From Lachnospiraceae bacterium (GTDB lineage Bacteria; Bacillota; Clostridia; Lachnospirales; Lachnospiraceae): DNA of 5,853 bases. Below the pieces are notes generated by a model. That model was not told the origin of the DNA and searched no databases. It was given only the letters and a program-made list of their open reading frames with translations. The stretch spans positions 13,272-19,124 of the forward strand of contig JAAUZN010000020.1 in assembly GCA_014804565.1 (NCBI GenBank). Reading direction: 5' to 3'. The translations under genes and the position numbers were made by a program. This document shows positions 1 to 5,853 of this stretch, one piece after another. The number at the start of each line of letters is the position of its first letter. Position 1 is the stretch's first letter.

Positions 1-162
1 GTTGAGAAATTAAAGGTTGTATATTCGGAAGAGGAACCCATAAAACATGAGGGCGCGGAGCGCGGAGATGTTCCGGGAAGCGTGGCGTTTGTGCCGTCTG
101 TGGCCGGCTTGATCATTGCCGGGGAAGTGGTAAAAGATCTGGGCGGAATAGAAAGGGAGTGA
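1..162 (+). CDS. tcdA: tRNA threonylcarbamoyladenosine dehydratase (TcdA), C-terminal end only
   Basis: Partial gene: frame 1 is open from the window edge to TGA at 160-162, giving the last 53 residues. The fragment begins VEKLKVVYSEEEPI and contains PGSVAFVPSVAGLIIAGEVV (fragment residues 25-44) followed by KDL. That tail is typical of the TcdA/YgdL branch of the ThiF/MoeB E1-like family, in which the GS.AFVPSVAGL.iA stretch closes the adenylation domain. TcdA uses ATP to activate the carboxylate of t6A at tRNA position 37 and cyclise it to ct6A, in the cytoplasm. The nucleotide-binding GxGxxG region and any zinc-binding cysteines lie outside the window, so the call rests on the tail alone. 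MoeB, ThiF or another E1-like protein is the alternative, but the tail fits TcdA best. The stop is only 7 nt before larE, which suggests cotranscription. Confidence 0.85.
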   Translation, partial: VEKLKVVYSEEEPIKHEGAERGDVPGSVAFVPSVAGLIIAGEVVKDLGGIERE

Positions 163-169
163 TAGGGAT

Positions 170-988
170 ATGGAGCAGATCACAAGAGAACAGATGGAGA
201 AGTTGGAGCATTTAAAGAATTATTTAAAAGAGCTTCATTCTGTGGCAGTAGCTTTTTCCAGTGGTGTTGACTCTACGTTCTTACTAAAGGCTGCCGCGGA
301 TGCTTTGGGAGATAAAGTCATTGCTGTGACAGCGAGCTCCTGTTCTTTCCCGAAAAGGGAATTCGACGAGGCGACAGCGTTTTGCGAGAAGGAAGGGATC
401 AGGCAGTTTATATGTGAGACAGAGGAATTAAAGATAGAAGGATTTGCACAAAATCCAAAGAACCGCTGTTATCTCTGTAAAAGAGAGATTTTTAAGAGGA
501 TCCGGATGATAGCAGAGGAAAACGGAATGGAACATATTGCCGAGGGATCAAATCTGGATGACAACGGAGATTATCGGCCGGGGCTTCTGGCGGTGGCGGA
601 ACTGGGCATCAAGAGTCCGTTGCGGGAATGTGATTTGACGAAAGCGGATATTCGGGCATTGTCAAGATATTTAGGACTGCCCACCTGGGAGAAACCGTCC
701 TTTGCCTGTCTTGCATCCCGGTTTGTCTATGGGGAGACCATCACGGAAGAAAAATTGAATATGGTAGATCGGGCGGAACAGCTTCTGCTGGATATGGGAT
801 TCCGGCAGGTTCGGGTGCGTATTCACGGTATGATGGCAAGGATCGAAACCGAACCGGGGGAGTTTGGCATGCTTATGGCGGAGGAAAACAGAAGCAAGAT
901 CATAGAAAAATTCAAGGAATACGGATTCACTTATATCACGATGGATCTGATGGGGTATCGAACAGGGAGTATGAATGAAACTTTGTGA
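170..988 (+). CDS. larE: ATP-dependent sacrificial sulfur transferase LarE
   Basis: A 272-residue cytoplasmic PP-loop enzyme of usual family length. LarE adenylates the carboxylates of pyridinium-3,5-biscarboxylic acid mononucleotide and inserts sulfur, making the dithio ligand of the nickel-pincer cofactor of lactate racemase. Visible marks: PP-loop SGVDS at residues 31-35 after a hydrophobic strand; NRCYLCK at 98-104; EGSNLDD at 125-131; PSFACLASRF at 176-185, whose Cys180 corresponds to the catalytic, sulfur-giving Cys176 of the Lactobacillus plantarum enzyme; and the C-terminal MDLMGYRTGSMNE signature at 258-270. Cys100, Cys103 and Cys180 form the three-cysteine set that in some LarE proteins holds a [4Fe-4S] cluster and allows catalytic rather than sacrificial sulfur transfer; that mechanism is inferred here. 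The start at 170 is supported by AAAGGGAG at 152-159; Met9 (position 194) is a less likely alternative. It follows tcdA by 7 nt. No larA, larB or larC is in the window, so another sulfur-transfer role cannot be excluded. Confidence 0.9.
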   Translation: MEQITREQMEKLEHLKNYLKELHSVAVAFSSGVDSTFLLKAAADALGDKVIAVTASSCSFPKREFDEATAFCEKEGIRQFICETEELKIEGFAQNPKNRCYLCKREIFKRIRMIAEENGMEHIAEGSNLDDNGDYRPGLLAVAELGIKSPLRECDLTKADIRALSRYLGLPTWEKPSFACLASRFVYGETITEEKLNMVDRAEQLLLDMGFRQVRVRIHGMMARIETEPGEFGMLMAEENRSKIIEKFKEYGFTYITMDLMGYRTGSMNETL

Positions 989-1023
989 TGGGAAGGAAAG
1001 AGAGGAAAACGCAATGGTGTATC

Positions 1024-1052
1024 TTGTTGTGTTGGCAAAAGTCTGATACAAT
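1024..1052 (+). promoter_or_regulatory. Candidate extended -10 promoter for the chemoreceptor/aldo-keto reductase unit
   Basis: TGATACAAT at 1044-1052 reads as an extended -10 element (TGnTACAAT). A weak -35, TTGTTG at 1024-1029, sits exactly 17 nt upstream of the TACAAT hexamer. Transcription would begin near 1059, leaving a very short leader that still includes the AAGGAGG ribosome binding site at 1063-1069. The -35 matches the consensus only at TTG, so activity would rest mainly on the extended -10. It resembles a vegetative sigma-A promoter more than the motility sigma factor pattern. Confidence 0.55.
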
Positions 1053-1076
1053 AAGAGAAAATAAGGAGGTTTTCCC

Positions 1077-1901
1077 ATGGCAAATGAACAGTTGACTCAG
1101 ATCGTTAATTTACTGCCGATCATCAGGCAGATTTGCAATCACGATGTATATATAACAGTATTGGACAAGGATGGGGTCGTACAGGGGTATTCTCTTCCGG
1201 AGGGTGCGTCCCCTATATTGAGTGTGGGTGAGAGATTTGTAGACCCGAGCGGTGCGCTAGATGAAGCGATCAGAACCGGAAAAACGAAGCATAATCTATT
1301 GCCGGAAGAAGTTATGGGTGAGGCGTTTGAAGGAGACTTAATACCGATCAGGGATGGCGGGACAGTCGTTGGATGTGTGAGCTGTACATACTCTGTTGAT
1401 TTGAAGAAGCGGATGGCGGGGATAGCGACTCAATTTCAAGACTCGGTTAAATCTGTTGACGAAGCTATTCAGACGGTCGTTGGCGGAATTGAGAATTTGT
1501 TTCATAAGCTGACGGAAATGGACAGGATGGCAAATGGTGTCGAGGGTGATGTACACGATGCAGTTGAGGTGGTAAATAATGTCAGCAAGAATGCCTCCCG
1601 TTCCAATATGCTTGCATTGAATGCGTCTATTGAGGCGGCGCGCAGTGGTGAGGCCGGCAGAGGATTTGCCGTAGTTGCCAATGAGATGGGGCAGCTGGCA
1701 AAGGACAGCGGCGATTCTGCAACTGCGATCAAGAATACTTTAAATACCATTACCGAGCATCTTGTCTCCATTATCGCTTCTATAAAAGAAGCGAATGATG
1801 TAGCAAAAAGAAATATGGGAAATGTCAACCGGATCCAGAAGATACTGGAACAGACGATTGTTCTCGCCGGCAAATTGGAAGAGGATATCAATAAACAGTG
1901 A
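1077..1901 (+). CDS. Short cytoplasmic methyl-accepting chemotaxis-like receptor
   Basis: A 274-residue protein without a signal peptide or membrane segment, hence probably cytoplasmic. Residues about 1-110 look like a compact alpha/beta sensor of PAS or Cache type, with alternating strands such as [18 protein letters not shown] and [16 protein letters not shown]. Residues about 113-274 form the coiled-coil signalling hairpin. The tip is unmistakable: [21 protein letters not shown] at about 176-196, then [12 protein letters not shown] at 197-208, the region where receptors contact CheA and CheW. There is no HAMP domain and no C-terminal CheR-binding pentapeptide (it ends EDINKQ). The arms are only about 70-80 residues each, so this is among the shorter receptors. 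The start is set by AAGGAGG at 1063-1069, 7 nt before ATG. The next gene starts 16 nt after the stop, suggesting one transcript. The ligand is unknown; I cannot tell whether it acts in flagellar chemotaxis or another Che-like pathway. Confidence 0.88.
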   Translation: MANEQLTQIVNLLPIIRQICNHDVYITVLDKDGVVQGYSLPEGASPILSVGERFVDPSGALDEAIRTGKTKHNLLPEEVMGEAFEGDLIPIRDGGTVVGCVSCTYSVDLKKRMAGIATQFQDSVKSVDEAIQTVVGGIENLFHKLTEMDRMANGVEGDVHDAVEVVNNVSKNASRSNMLALNASIEAARSGEAGRGFAVVANEMGQLAKDSGDSATAIKNTLNTITEHLVSIIASIKEANDVAKRNMGNVNRIQKILEQTIVLAGKLEEDINKQ

Positions 1902-1917
1902 GAAGAGGTAGCTTTTT

Positions 1918-2913
1918 ATGTATGAGGCAAATGAAAAGCGATATGATACCATGCAGTATAACAGATGCGGAAGAAGCGGACTGAAGCTCCCGGCGGTCTC
2001 TCTGGGCTTATGGCATAATTTTGGTTCCAATGCAGATTTTAATAATATGCAGGCCATGTGCTATACGGCATTTGATAACGGCATTACGCATTTTGATCTG
2101 GCGAATAATTACGGGCCTGTCTATGGTGCGGCGGAGGAGAATTTCGGACGTATTTTGCAGGCAGGACTTGGGAAATACAGGGATGAGCTTGTCGTGTCCA
2201 CAAAGGCCGGTTATGATATGTGGCCGGGGCCTTACGGAGACTGGGGCAGTAAAAAAAATCTGGTGGCAAGTCTGGATCAGAGTCTGAAGCGTATGGGCCT
2301 TGAATACGTGGATATCTTCTACCATCACAGACCTGATCCGGAAACGCCGATCGAGGAGACGGCACGGGCGTTAGACGGAATCGTAAGGAGCGGCAAGGCG
2401 CTCTATGTGGGGATCTCCAATTATAACAAAGAACAGACCATTGCCATCGCTTCCCTGTTTCAGGAGATGGGAACGCCTTTTATCATCAACCAGAGAAAAT
2501 ATTCTATGTTTGACAGGACGATTGAGAAGGATGGTTTAAAAAATTATGCGGCCACTCATGGTATTGGCGTCATCACCTTTTGTCCGCTGGCGCAGGGACT
2601 TCTCACAGACCGGTATATAGACGGCATTCCGAAGGACAGCCGCATCCGCACTGATGGGCGTTTCTTGAAAGAGGATGCGGTCAATGAGGAGACGATTCGG
2701 AAGGTCAGAAATCTTTCTGCTATCGCAAAAGAGCGTGGGCAGAGTCTGGCACAGATGGCATTGGCGTGGATTCTTCGGGACGGCGATATCACAAGTGTTT
2801 TGATCGGTGCATCAAAACCGGCGCAGATCCTTGATAATATTGGGATGCTCTCCAACCTTACGTTTACGGAGGAGGAGCGCAGGAGAATTGATGCTGTTTT
2901 AGAGTGTCGTTAA
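1918..2913 (+). CDS. yghZ: Aldo/keto reductase, YghZ-type (L-glyceraldehyde 3-phosphate reductase family)
   Basis: A 331-residue soluble (beta/alpha)8-barrel oxidoreductase expected to use NADPH. It closely follows E. coli YghZ (Gpr) through most of its length: RCGRSGLKLPAVSLGLWHNF at residues 16-35, ITHFDLANNYGP at 56-67, STKAGYDMWPGPYG at 94-107, SLKRMGLEYVDIFY at 122-135, and SVLIGASKPAQI at 293-304. The catalytic tetrad is present as Asp60, Tyr65, Lys96 and His137. E. coli YghZ reduces L-glyceraldehyde 3-phosphate and methylglyoxal-like aldehydes; the family also includes potassium-channel beta-subunit relatives. The C-terminus ends about a dozen residues earlier than in the E. coli protein, after IDAVLECR, with all core elements retained. 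GAGG at 1905-1908 serves as ribosome binding site, 9 nt from ATG. It is placed as second gene of a unit with the chemoreceptor-like protein, and an intrinsic terminator follows at 2927-2976. Substrate assignment is by family similarity only. Confidence 0.92.
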   Translation: MYEANEKRYDTMQYNRCGRSGLKLPAVSLGLWHNFGSNADFNNMQAMCYTAFDNGITHFDLANNYGPVYGAAEENFGRILQAGLGKYRDELVVSTKAGYDMWPGPYGDWGSKKNLVASLDQSLKRMGLEYVDIFYHHRPDPETPIEETARALDGIVRSGKALYVGISNYNKEQTIAIASLFQEMGTPFIINQRKYSMFDRTIEKDGLKNYAATHGIGVITFCPLAQGLLTDRYIDGIPKDSRIRTDGRFLKEDAVNEETIRKVRNLSAIAKERGQSLAQMALAWILRDGDITSVLIGASKPAQILDNIGMLSNLTFTEEERRRIDAVLECR

Positions 2914-2926
2914 TGTAACTATTAGG

Positions 2927-2976
2927 GCAATTATTATCGCGATCATTGTATGTGGCGCGGTGGTAATTGCTTTTTT
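2927..2976 (+). terminator. Intrinsic terminator after the aldo/keto reductase gene
   Basis: The arms 2927-2941 (GCAATTATTATCGCG) and 2956-2970 (CGCGGTGGTAATTGC) pair over 15 consecutive positions, three of them U.G wobbles, around a 14-nt loop. Six T follow immediately at 2971-2976. It begins 13 nt after the aldo/keto reductase stop, as expected for a Rho-independent terminator of the 1077-2913 unit. The long loop and the wobbles make it weaker than the hairpin at 3866-3895, so some read-through into the gene at 3003 is likely. Confidence 0.72.
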
Positions 2977-3002
2977 GGTTTGCCGAGTGAGGTGAAGGAA
3001 AA

Positions 3003-3866
3003 ATGAAAAAAAGCGTAAAAGTGATAAGGATCATAGTGTTTTCAATCATACTAATATTCTTTATGTGTGCAGTAAGTGATACATTGGCAAAATATGGGGA
3101 TGCGATAAAGATCAGGAATATACTCTATTATAGTCTGCCTTTTTTATTGATCGCATACATTGTGCTTATTGTAATGTTAGTAATCAATCCCAAGTGGAAA
3201 GTTACCCGGGTGACGATATTAGATGTTGTAAGCATTGTGATGTTTATCGTATTGCTGGCAATTGGGCAGAAAGAAGTTTCTATAGAGACTGAGCTGGGAA
3301 AAGCTTTTGGGGGTAATAATTATTACGCTTCTTTCTATTCCAATGGTATTGGTGGGTATATAGGATACGATGATATGGAAAAGTGTTTGGAAGAAGAGAT
3401 AGCATATGTAAAGAGAACCGGAAATCATGATGAGTGGGAAGAAATTTATCGTATACAGGCTGGAGAAAAAATATTTGTATATTTTAAAGAAGACGAAGAA
3501 GCTATTGCTGAATTTGATTTTTATAAGCAGGATGATCTGTATTATTGTCTCGGAGATATGCGCATACTGTATAATTGGGCAGGAAGCCGTGACAACTGGA
3601 CTACAGAGGACACGATTAAAAAAGACATTGTATATACAATGCGGCGTGAGGGTGTTCGTAAACTGGAAGGAGCGCCGGCATGGGGCGTATCCACCGATGA
3701 ACGGATTTCTTCAATGAAGATCAATGCAGAGCCCGTAGATGATGTTATTCTGATAAATGAAGTAGACGGAAAGAAGTATTATTTTTGGATCATAATGAAT
3801 GTCGAGGATTTAAAGACAAATCTGGATGTGAAAACGGCGGAAATAGAAATGGATAGTTTACAATGA
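3003..3866 (+). CDS. Membrane protein of unknown function with three N-terminal transmembrane segments
   Basis: I do not recognise the family. The 287-residue product has a basic N-terminus (MKKSVKVIR) and three hydrophobic segments at about residues 8-25, 41-61 and 70-88, followed by a polar, Glu/Asp- and Tyr-rich domain of about 200 residues (roughly 89-287). With three passes and a basic N-terminus inside, that domain should face outward, but topology is a prediction. The C-terminal part alternates short strands (KIFVYFKEDEEAIAEFDFY, DDVILINEVDGKKYYFWIIM), suggesting a beta-rich fold. Cysteines at 128 and 182 are the only ones in the polar domain. No catalytic motif was seen. The start is supported by GAGGTGA at 2989-2995, 7 nt before ATG. 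The gene is AT-rich at its 5' end (15 G/C in 3001-3060, against 33 in 2221-2280 of the preceding gene), which may reflect membrane codons or foreign origin. It lies behind a terminator with no clear promoter of its own, and ends at a bidirectional terminator. Confidence 0.75.
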   Translation: MKKSVKVIRIIVFSIILIFFMCAVSDTLAKYGDAIKIRNILYYSLPFLLIAYIVLIVMLVINPKWKVTRVTILDVVSIVMFIVLLAIGQKEVSIETELGKAFGGNNYYASFYSNGIGGYIGYDDMEKCLEEEIAYVKRTGNHDEWEEIYRIQAGEKIFVYFKEDEEAIAEFDFYKQDDLYYCLGDMRILYNWAGSRDNWTTEDTIKKDIVYTMRREGVRKLEGAPAWGVSTDERISSMKINAEPVDDVILINEVDGKKYYFWIIMNVEDLKTNLDVKTAEIEMDSLQ

Positions 3867-3895
3867 AAAGGGCATCCCCAACGGGATGCCTTTTT
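3866..3895. terminator. Bidirectional intrinsic terminator between the convergent genes
   Basis: GGCATCCC at 3871-3878 and GGGATGCC at 3883-3890 form a perfect 8-bp GC-rich stem with the tetraloop CAAC. TTTTT (3891-3895) follows on the + strand, and AAAAG (3866-3870) precedes it, which gives CTTTT on the - strand. It overlaps the final base of the membrane-protein stop codon and lies 10 nt past the potD stop, so it can end transcription from both directions. The T tract is better on the + strand. Confidence 0.9.
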
Positions 3896-3904
3896 AACGC
3901 CAGC

Positions 3905-4984
3905 CTAGTACGACTTCACTTCTTTCCAAAGTTCGTTGTAGAATTCATCCCCGTCCTCGCCCAAATACACGTAGGTTTCCAGATTATCATATTGGGACAG
4001 ATCCGGGAAGGCAATCTCGGAGTTTTTGATCTCTTCATCTTCGATCAATTCTCTTGCGGCAGTGTTTGGTGTGGAGTAGGTAATATATTCAAAATTTTTG
4101 AGGGCGATATCAGCCCGGCACATAAAATCAATGAATTTTTCCGCGTTTTCTTTGTTGGGCGCATTCTTTAGAATAACCCAGGAATCGATCCATACGTTGG
4201 TGCCCTCTTCAGGGATCACATAGACCAGATCCGGATTTTCCTGCTGTGTATAGATGGCCTCGCCGGAGTAAATAACGCCTATGGCGGCCTCGCCGCCGAT
4301 CATCTTGTCACGTACCTGATCTACGACATAGGCCTGTACCAGAGGCTTTTGTCTGATCAGGGCATTTTTGGCGACTTCCAGTTCGGCAGGATCCAGAGTG
4401 TTCATGGAGAATCCGTTTAGCTTTTCAGCCACCATAAATGCGTCTCTGACAGAATCCTGCATCAGAATATTGTCAGCGTATTTTTCATCCCAGAGCTGCT
4501 CCCAGCGGGTGATAGGTTCCTCCACCATGGTCTGATTGTAGAGGATACCCACAGTCCCCCAGCAGTAGGGGATCGCATATTTGTTATCGGGATCAAATCC
4601 TCTGGCCTGTTCATAATATTGTGCGCCGATATTTTTTTTGGCATTGGGGATCTTGTCGTAGTCAATCTCCGCAAGCATACCGTTTTCTATCATCCGGCTG
4701 ATCATGTAATCAGATGGACAGGCAATATCATATGCCACTGCTCCGGATTCCACCTTGGGATACATGCTCTCATTCGTCTCAAACTCATCGTAGATCACCC
4801 GGATGCCGCTTTCTTCTTCAAACATGCGGAGCGTCTCAGGGTCGATATATTCTCCCCAGTTATAGACAATGACCTGACCGTTTACGCCCTTATCAGAGGA
4901 GCTGCAGCCGGTCAGGATGACTGCGGTCAAAAGCGATAGCAGGAGCGCTGTTCTTTTTATATTAACAATTGTGTTTTGTTTCAT
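3905..4984 (-). CDS. potD: Spermidine/putrescine ABC transporter substrate-binding lipoprotein PotD
   Basis: A 359-residue extracellular solute-binding protein that captures polyamines for the PotABC importer. The N-terminus is a lipoprotein signal: basic NIKR, hydrophobic TALLLSLLTAVI, then lipobox LTGC with Cys27 as the lipid-anchored residue, consistent with a Gram-positive cell surface. The mature protein opens with VIVYNWGEYIDPETL (38-52), a PotD/PotF hallmark. Likely polyamine-contact positions by comparison with E. coli PotD are Trp43, Tyr93 in PSDYM, Asp181 (for Glu171), and Trp265/Asp267 in VWIDSW. The position equivalent to PotD Asp168 appears to be Ser178, so specificity may differ from the E. 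coli protein. Length is close to the family norm. AAAAAGGA lies just upstream of the ATG, and the start overlaps the potC stop by 4 nt (ATGA at 4981-4984), indicating translational coupling. It is the last gene of the operon in this window. Confidence 0.94.
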   Translation of the reverse strand: MKQNTIVNIKRTALLLSLLTAVILTGCSSSDKGVNGQVIVYNWGEYIDPETLRMFEEESGIRVIYDEFETNESMYPKVESGAVAYDIACPSDYMISRMIENGMLAEIDYDKIPNAKKNIGAQYYEQARGFDPDNKYAIPYCWGTVGILYNQTMVEEPITRWEQLWDEKYADNILMQDSVRDAFMVAEKLNGFSMNTLDPAELEVAKNALIRQKPLVQAYVVDQVRDKMIGGEAAIGVIYSGEAIYTQQENPDLVYVIPEEGTNVWIDSWVILKNAPNKENAEKFIDFMCRADIALKNFEYITYSTPNTAARELIEDEEIKNSEIAFPDLSQYDNLETYVYLGEDGDEFYNELWKEVKSY

Positions 4985-5790
4985 AGTTTTTCCTTTTTAT
5001 TTCTTTGATCGCTGCTGTGGAGCGGCGATTTCTTGTCCGGTGAAAGGTTGATCAAAATAAGCAACAGCAGCACTGTCATAAAGATCAGCGCGGAGAGCGC
5101 ATACATTTCCGGCTTGATTCCCTTCTTGATCTCAGTGTAAATCTTTGTGGACAGGGTATCTACACCAACGCCTTTGGTGAAATGGGTGATGATGAAATCG
5201 TCCAGAGACATCGTGAATGCCATGAGGAATCCGGAAAGGATACCGGGAAGCAGATCAGGGAATACCACCTTGAAAAAGGCGTTTAGGTGGGAGGAACCCA
5301 GATCCAGCGCCGCCTCATAGACGCTGGGATTCAACTGCTTCATGCGGGGCATAACGCTCAGGATCACATAGGGGATGTTAAAGGTAATGTGGGACAGCAA
5401 TATAGTGCCAAAGCCGAACCGGATCCCCAGACTGATATAGAGCAGCATTAAGGAGATACCTGTGACGATCTCCGCATTCAGCATGGGAATATTGGTGATC
5501 CCCATGAGGATTGTCTTTGTCCTTCGTTTCATGCCGGTCATAGCGATGCAGGCCACCGTGCCGATGATCGTAGCGGCGAGAGCGGACAAAAGCGCGATGA
5601 GCAGCGTGTTGAAAAGGGCCCGCAGAATCTCCTCATTCTGGAACAACGCTGCGTACCATTTCAGGGTAAAGCCGCCCCATTTCGCTCTGGTCTTGCTCCG
5701 GTTAAAGGACAGCACCATAAGGGTGCCTATAGGAGCATACAGGAAAAGAACGATCAGAGCTATGTAGATTTTTTTGGCAATGGATGTCAT
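4981..5790 (-). CDS. potC: Spermidine/putrescine ABC transporter permease PotC
   Basis: A 269-residue inner permease subunit, close to the E. coli PotC length (about 264). It pairs with PotB to form the membrane channel energised by PotA. About six hydrophobic segments are visible, near residues 9-29, 60-82, 95-117, 128-148, 186-203 and 232-249. The cytoplasmic EAA loop that docks on the ATPase is clear: YEAALDLGSSHLNAFFKVVF at 158-177, then PDLLPGI. The segment MSLDDFIITHFTKGVGVDTL (194-213) is characteristic of PotC-type permeases. The C-terminal tail, PDKKSPLHSSDQRNKKEKL, is highly charged and should lie in the cytoplasm. A GGAGGGT ribosome binding site (5799-5805 on the - strand) stands 8 nt before the ATG. 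It overlaps potB upstream and potD downstream by 4 nt each. Confidence 0.95.
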   Translation of the reverse strand: MTSIAKKIYIALIVLFLYAPIGTLMVLSFNRSKTRAKWGGFTLKWYAALFQNEEILRALFNTLLIALLSALAATIIGTVACIAMTGMKRRTKTILMGITNIPMLNAEIVTGISLMLLYISLGIRFGFGTILLSHITFNIPYVILSVMPRMKQLNPSVYEAALDLGSSHLNAFFKVVFPDLLPGILSGFLMAFTMSLDDFIITHFTKGVGVDTLSTKIYTEIKKGIKPEMYALSALIFMTVLLLLILINLSPDKKSPLHSSDQRNKKEKL

Positions 5791-5853
5791 AGCATGTTAC
5801 CCTCCCCGTCTTTATCGAAAATAGCGGACAGCACCATATTGACCAGAATAAAT
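5787..5853 (-). CDS. potB: Spermidine/putrescine ABC transporter permease PotB, C-terminal end only
   Basis: Partial gene entering from the right edge. Reading leftward from 5852, the frame gives FILVNMVLSAIFDKDGEGNML and TGA at 5787-5789: the end of a last transmembrane segment followed by a short acidic tail, as expected for a PotB-type permease. Its stop shares the ATGA of the potC start (5787-5790), the same overlap as between potC and potD. Only 21 residues are visible, so the identification depends mainly on gene order, with potB normally preceding potC. The competing frame in this stretch stops early and lacks a hydrophobic segment. Confidence 0.8.
   Translation of the reverse strand, partial: FILVNMVLSAIFDKDGEGNML

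Noticed and set aside
53..68. Tandem GCGCGGA direct repeat in the tcdA tail
   Set aside because: Two copies of 7 nt in a coding region, explained by the codons for Gly-Ala-Glu-Arg-Gly-Asp; no array or site is suggested.
1030..1052. Possible sigma-28 (motility) promoter before the chemoreceptor-like gene
   Set aside because: TCTGATAC only partly matches GCCGATAT and there is no TAAA at the required distance; the extended -10 reading fits better.
1004..1075. Inverted repeat GGAAAAC (1004-1010) and GTTTTCC (1069-1075) touching the ribosome binding site of the receptor gene, a possible translation switch
   Set aside because: Only 7 bp with a 58-nt loop, and a transcript from the candidate promoter would not contain the left arm.
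671..1078. Open frame on the - strand opposite larE
   Set aside because: It runs antisense to a well-recognised coding region, has no family resemblance, and its start overlaps the receptor start; a shadow of larE.
2903..2995. Short open frame coding for a very hydrophobic, membrane-like peptide between the reductase and the membrane protein (VTIRAIIIAIIVCGAVVIAF...)
   Set aside because: It has no ATG, GTG or TTG start ahead of the hydrophobic part, and the bases are fully explained by the hairpin and T tract of an intrinsic terminator.
3863..4171. Open frame on the + strand opposite the end of potD
   Set aside because: It begins inside the terminator region and is the mirror of the PotD coding frame; no support of its own.

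Overview
The window looks like a chromosomal segment of a Gram-positive clostridium, most likely Lachnospiraceae. This is inferred from strong AGGAGG-type ribosome binding sites, a PotD polyamine-binding protein made as a lipoprotein, moderate GC content, and the style of the proteins. No mobile element, CRISPR array, rRNA or tRNA was seen. Coding density is high and no gene-free stretch exceeds 100 bases.

Left part, + strand: the last 53 codons of a tcdA-type gene (tRNA t6A dehydratase, ThiF/MoeB fold) are followed after 7 nt by a complete larE (sulfur insertase for the lactate racemase nickel-pincer cofactor). A candidate extended -10 promoter then precedes a two-gene unit. The first gene is a small cytoplasmic chemoreceptor-like protein (1077-1901). 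The second is a YghZ-type aldo/keto reductase (1918-2913), which starts 16 nt after the receptor stop. This unit ends at a 15-bp G/C- and G.U-paired hairpin followed by six T (2927-2976), which I read as an intrinsic terminator. A three-helix membrane protein of unknown function (3003-3866), visibly more AT-rich than its neighbours at its 5' end, lies directly after that hairpin.

Right part, - strand: the end of potB, complete potC and complete potD of a spermidine/putrescine ABC importer, in the usual order and joined by two ATGA start/stop overlaps. The ATPase potA and most of potB would lie beyond the right edge. A compact hairpin with A and T tracts on its two flanks (3866-3895) separates the convergent membrane-protein gene and potD, and probably stops transcription from both sides.

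Most of the content belongs to known families. The points most worth following are the short soluble receptor coupled to an aldehyde reductase, the LarE with a three-cysteine set and no other lar gene in view, and the unrecognised membrane protein positioned behind a terminator without a visible promoter.
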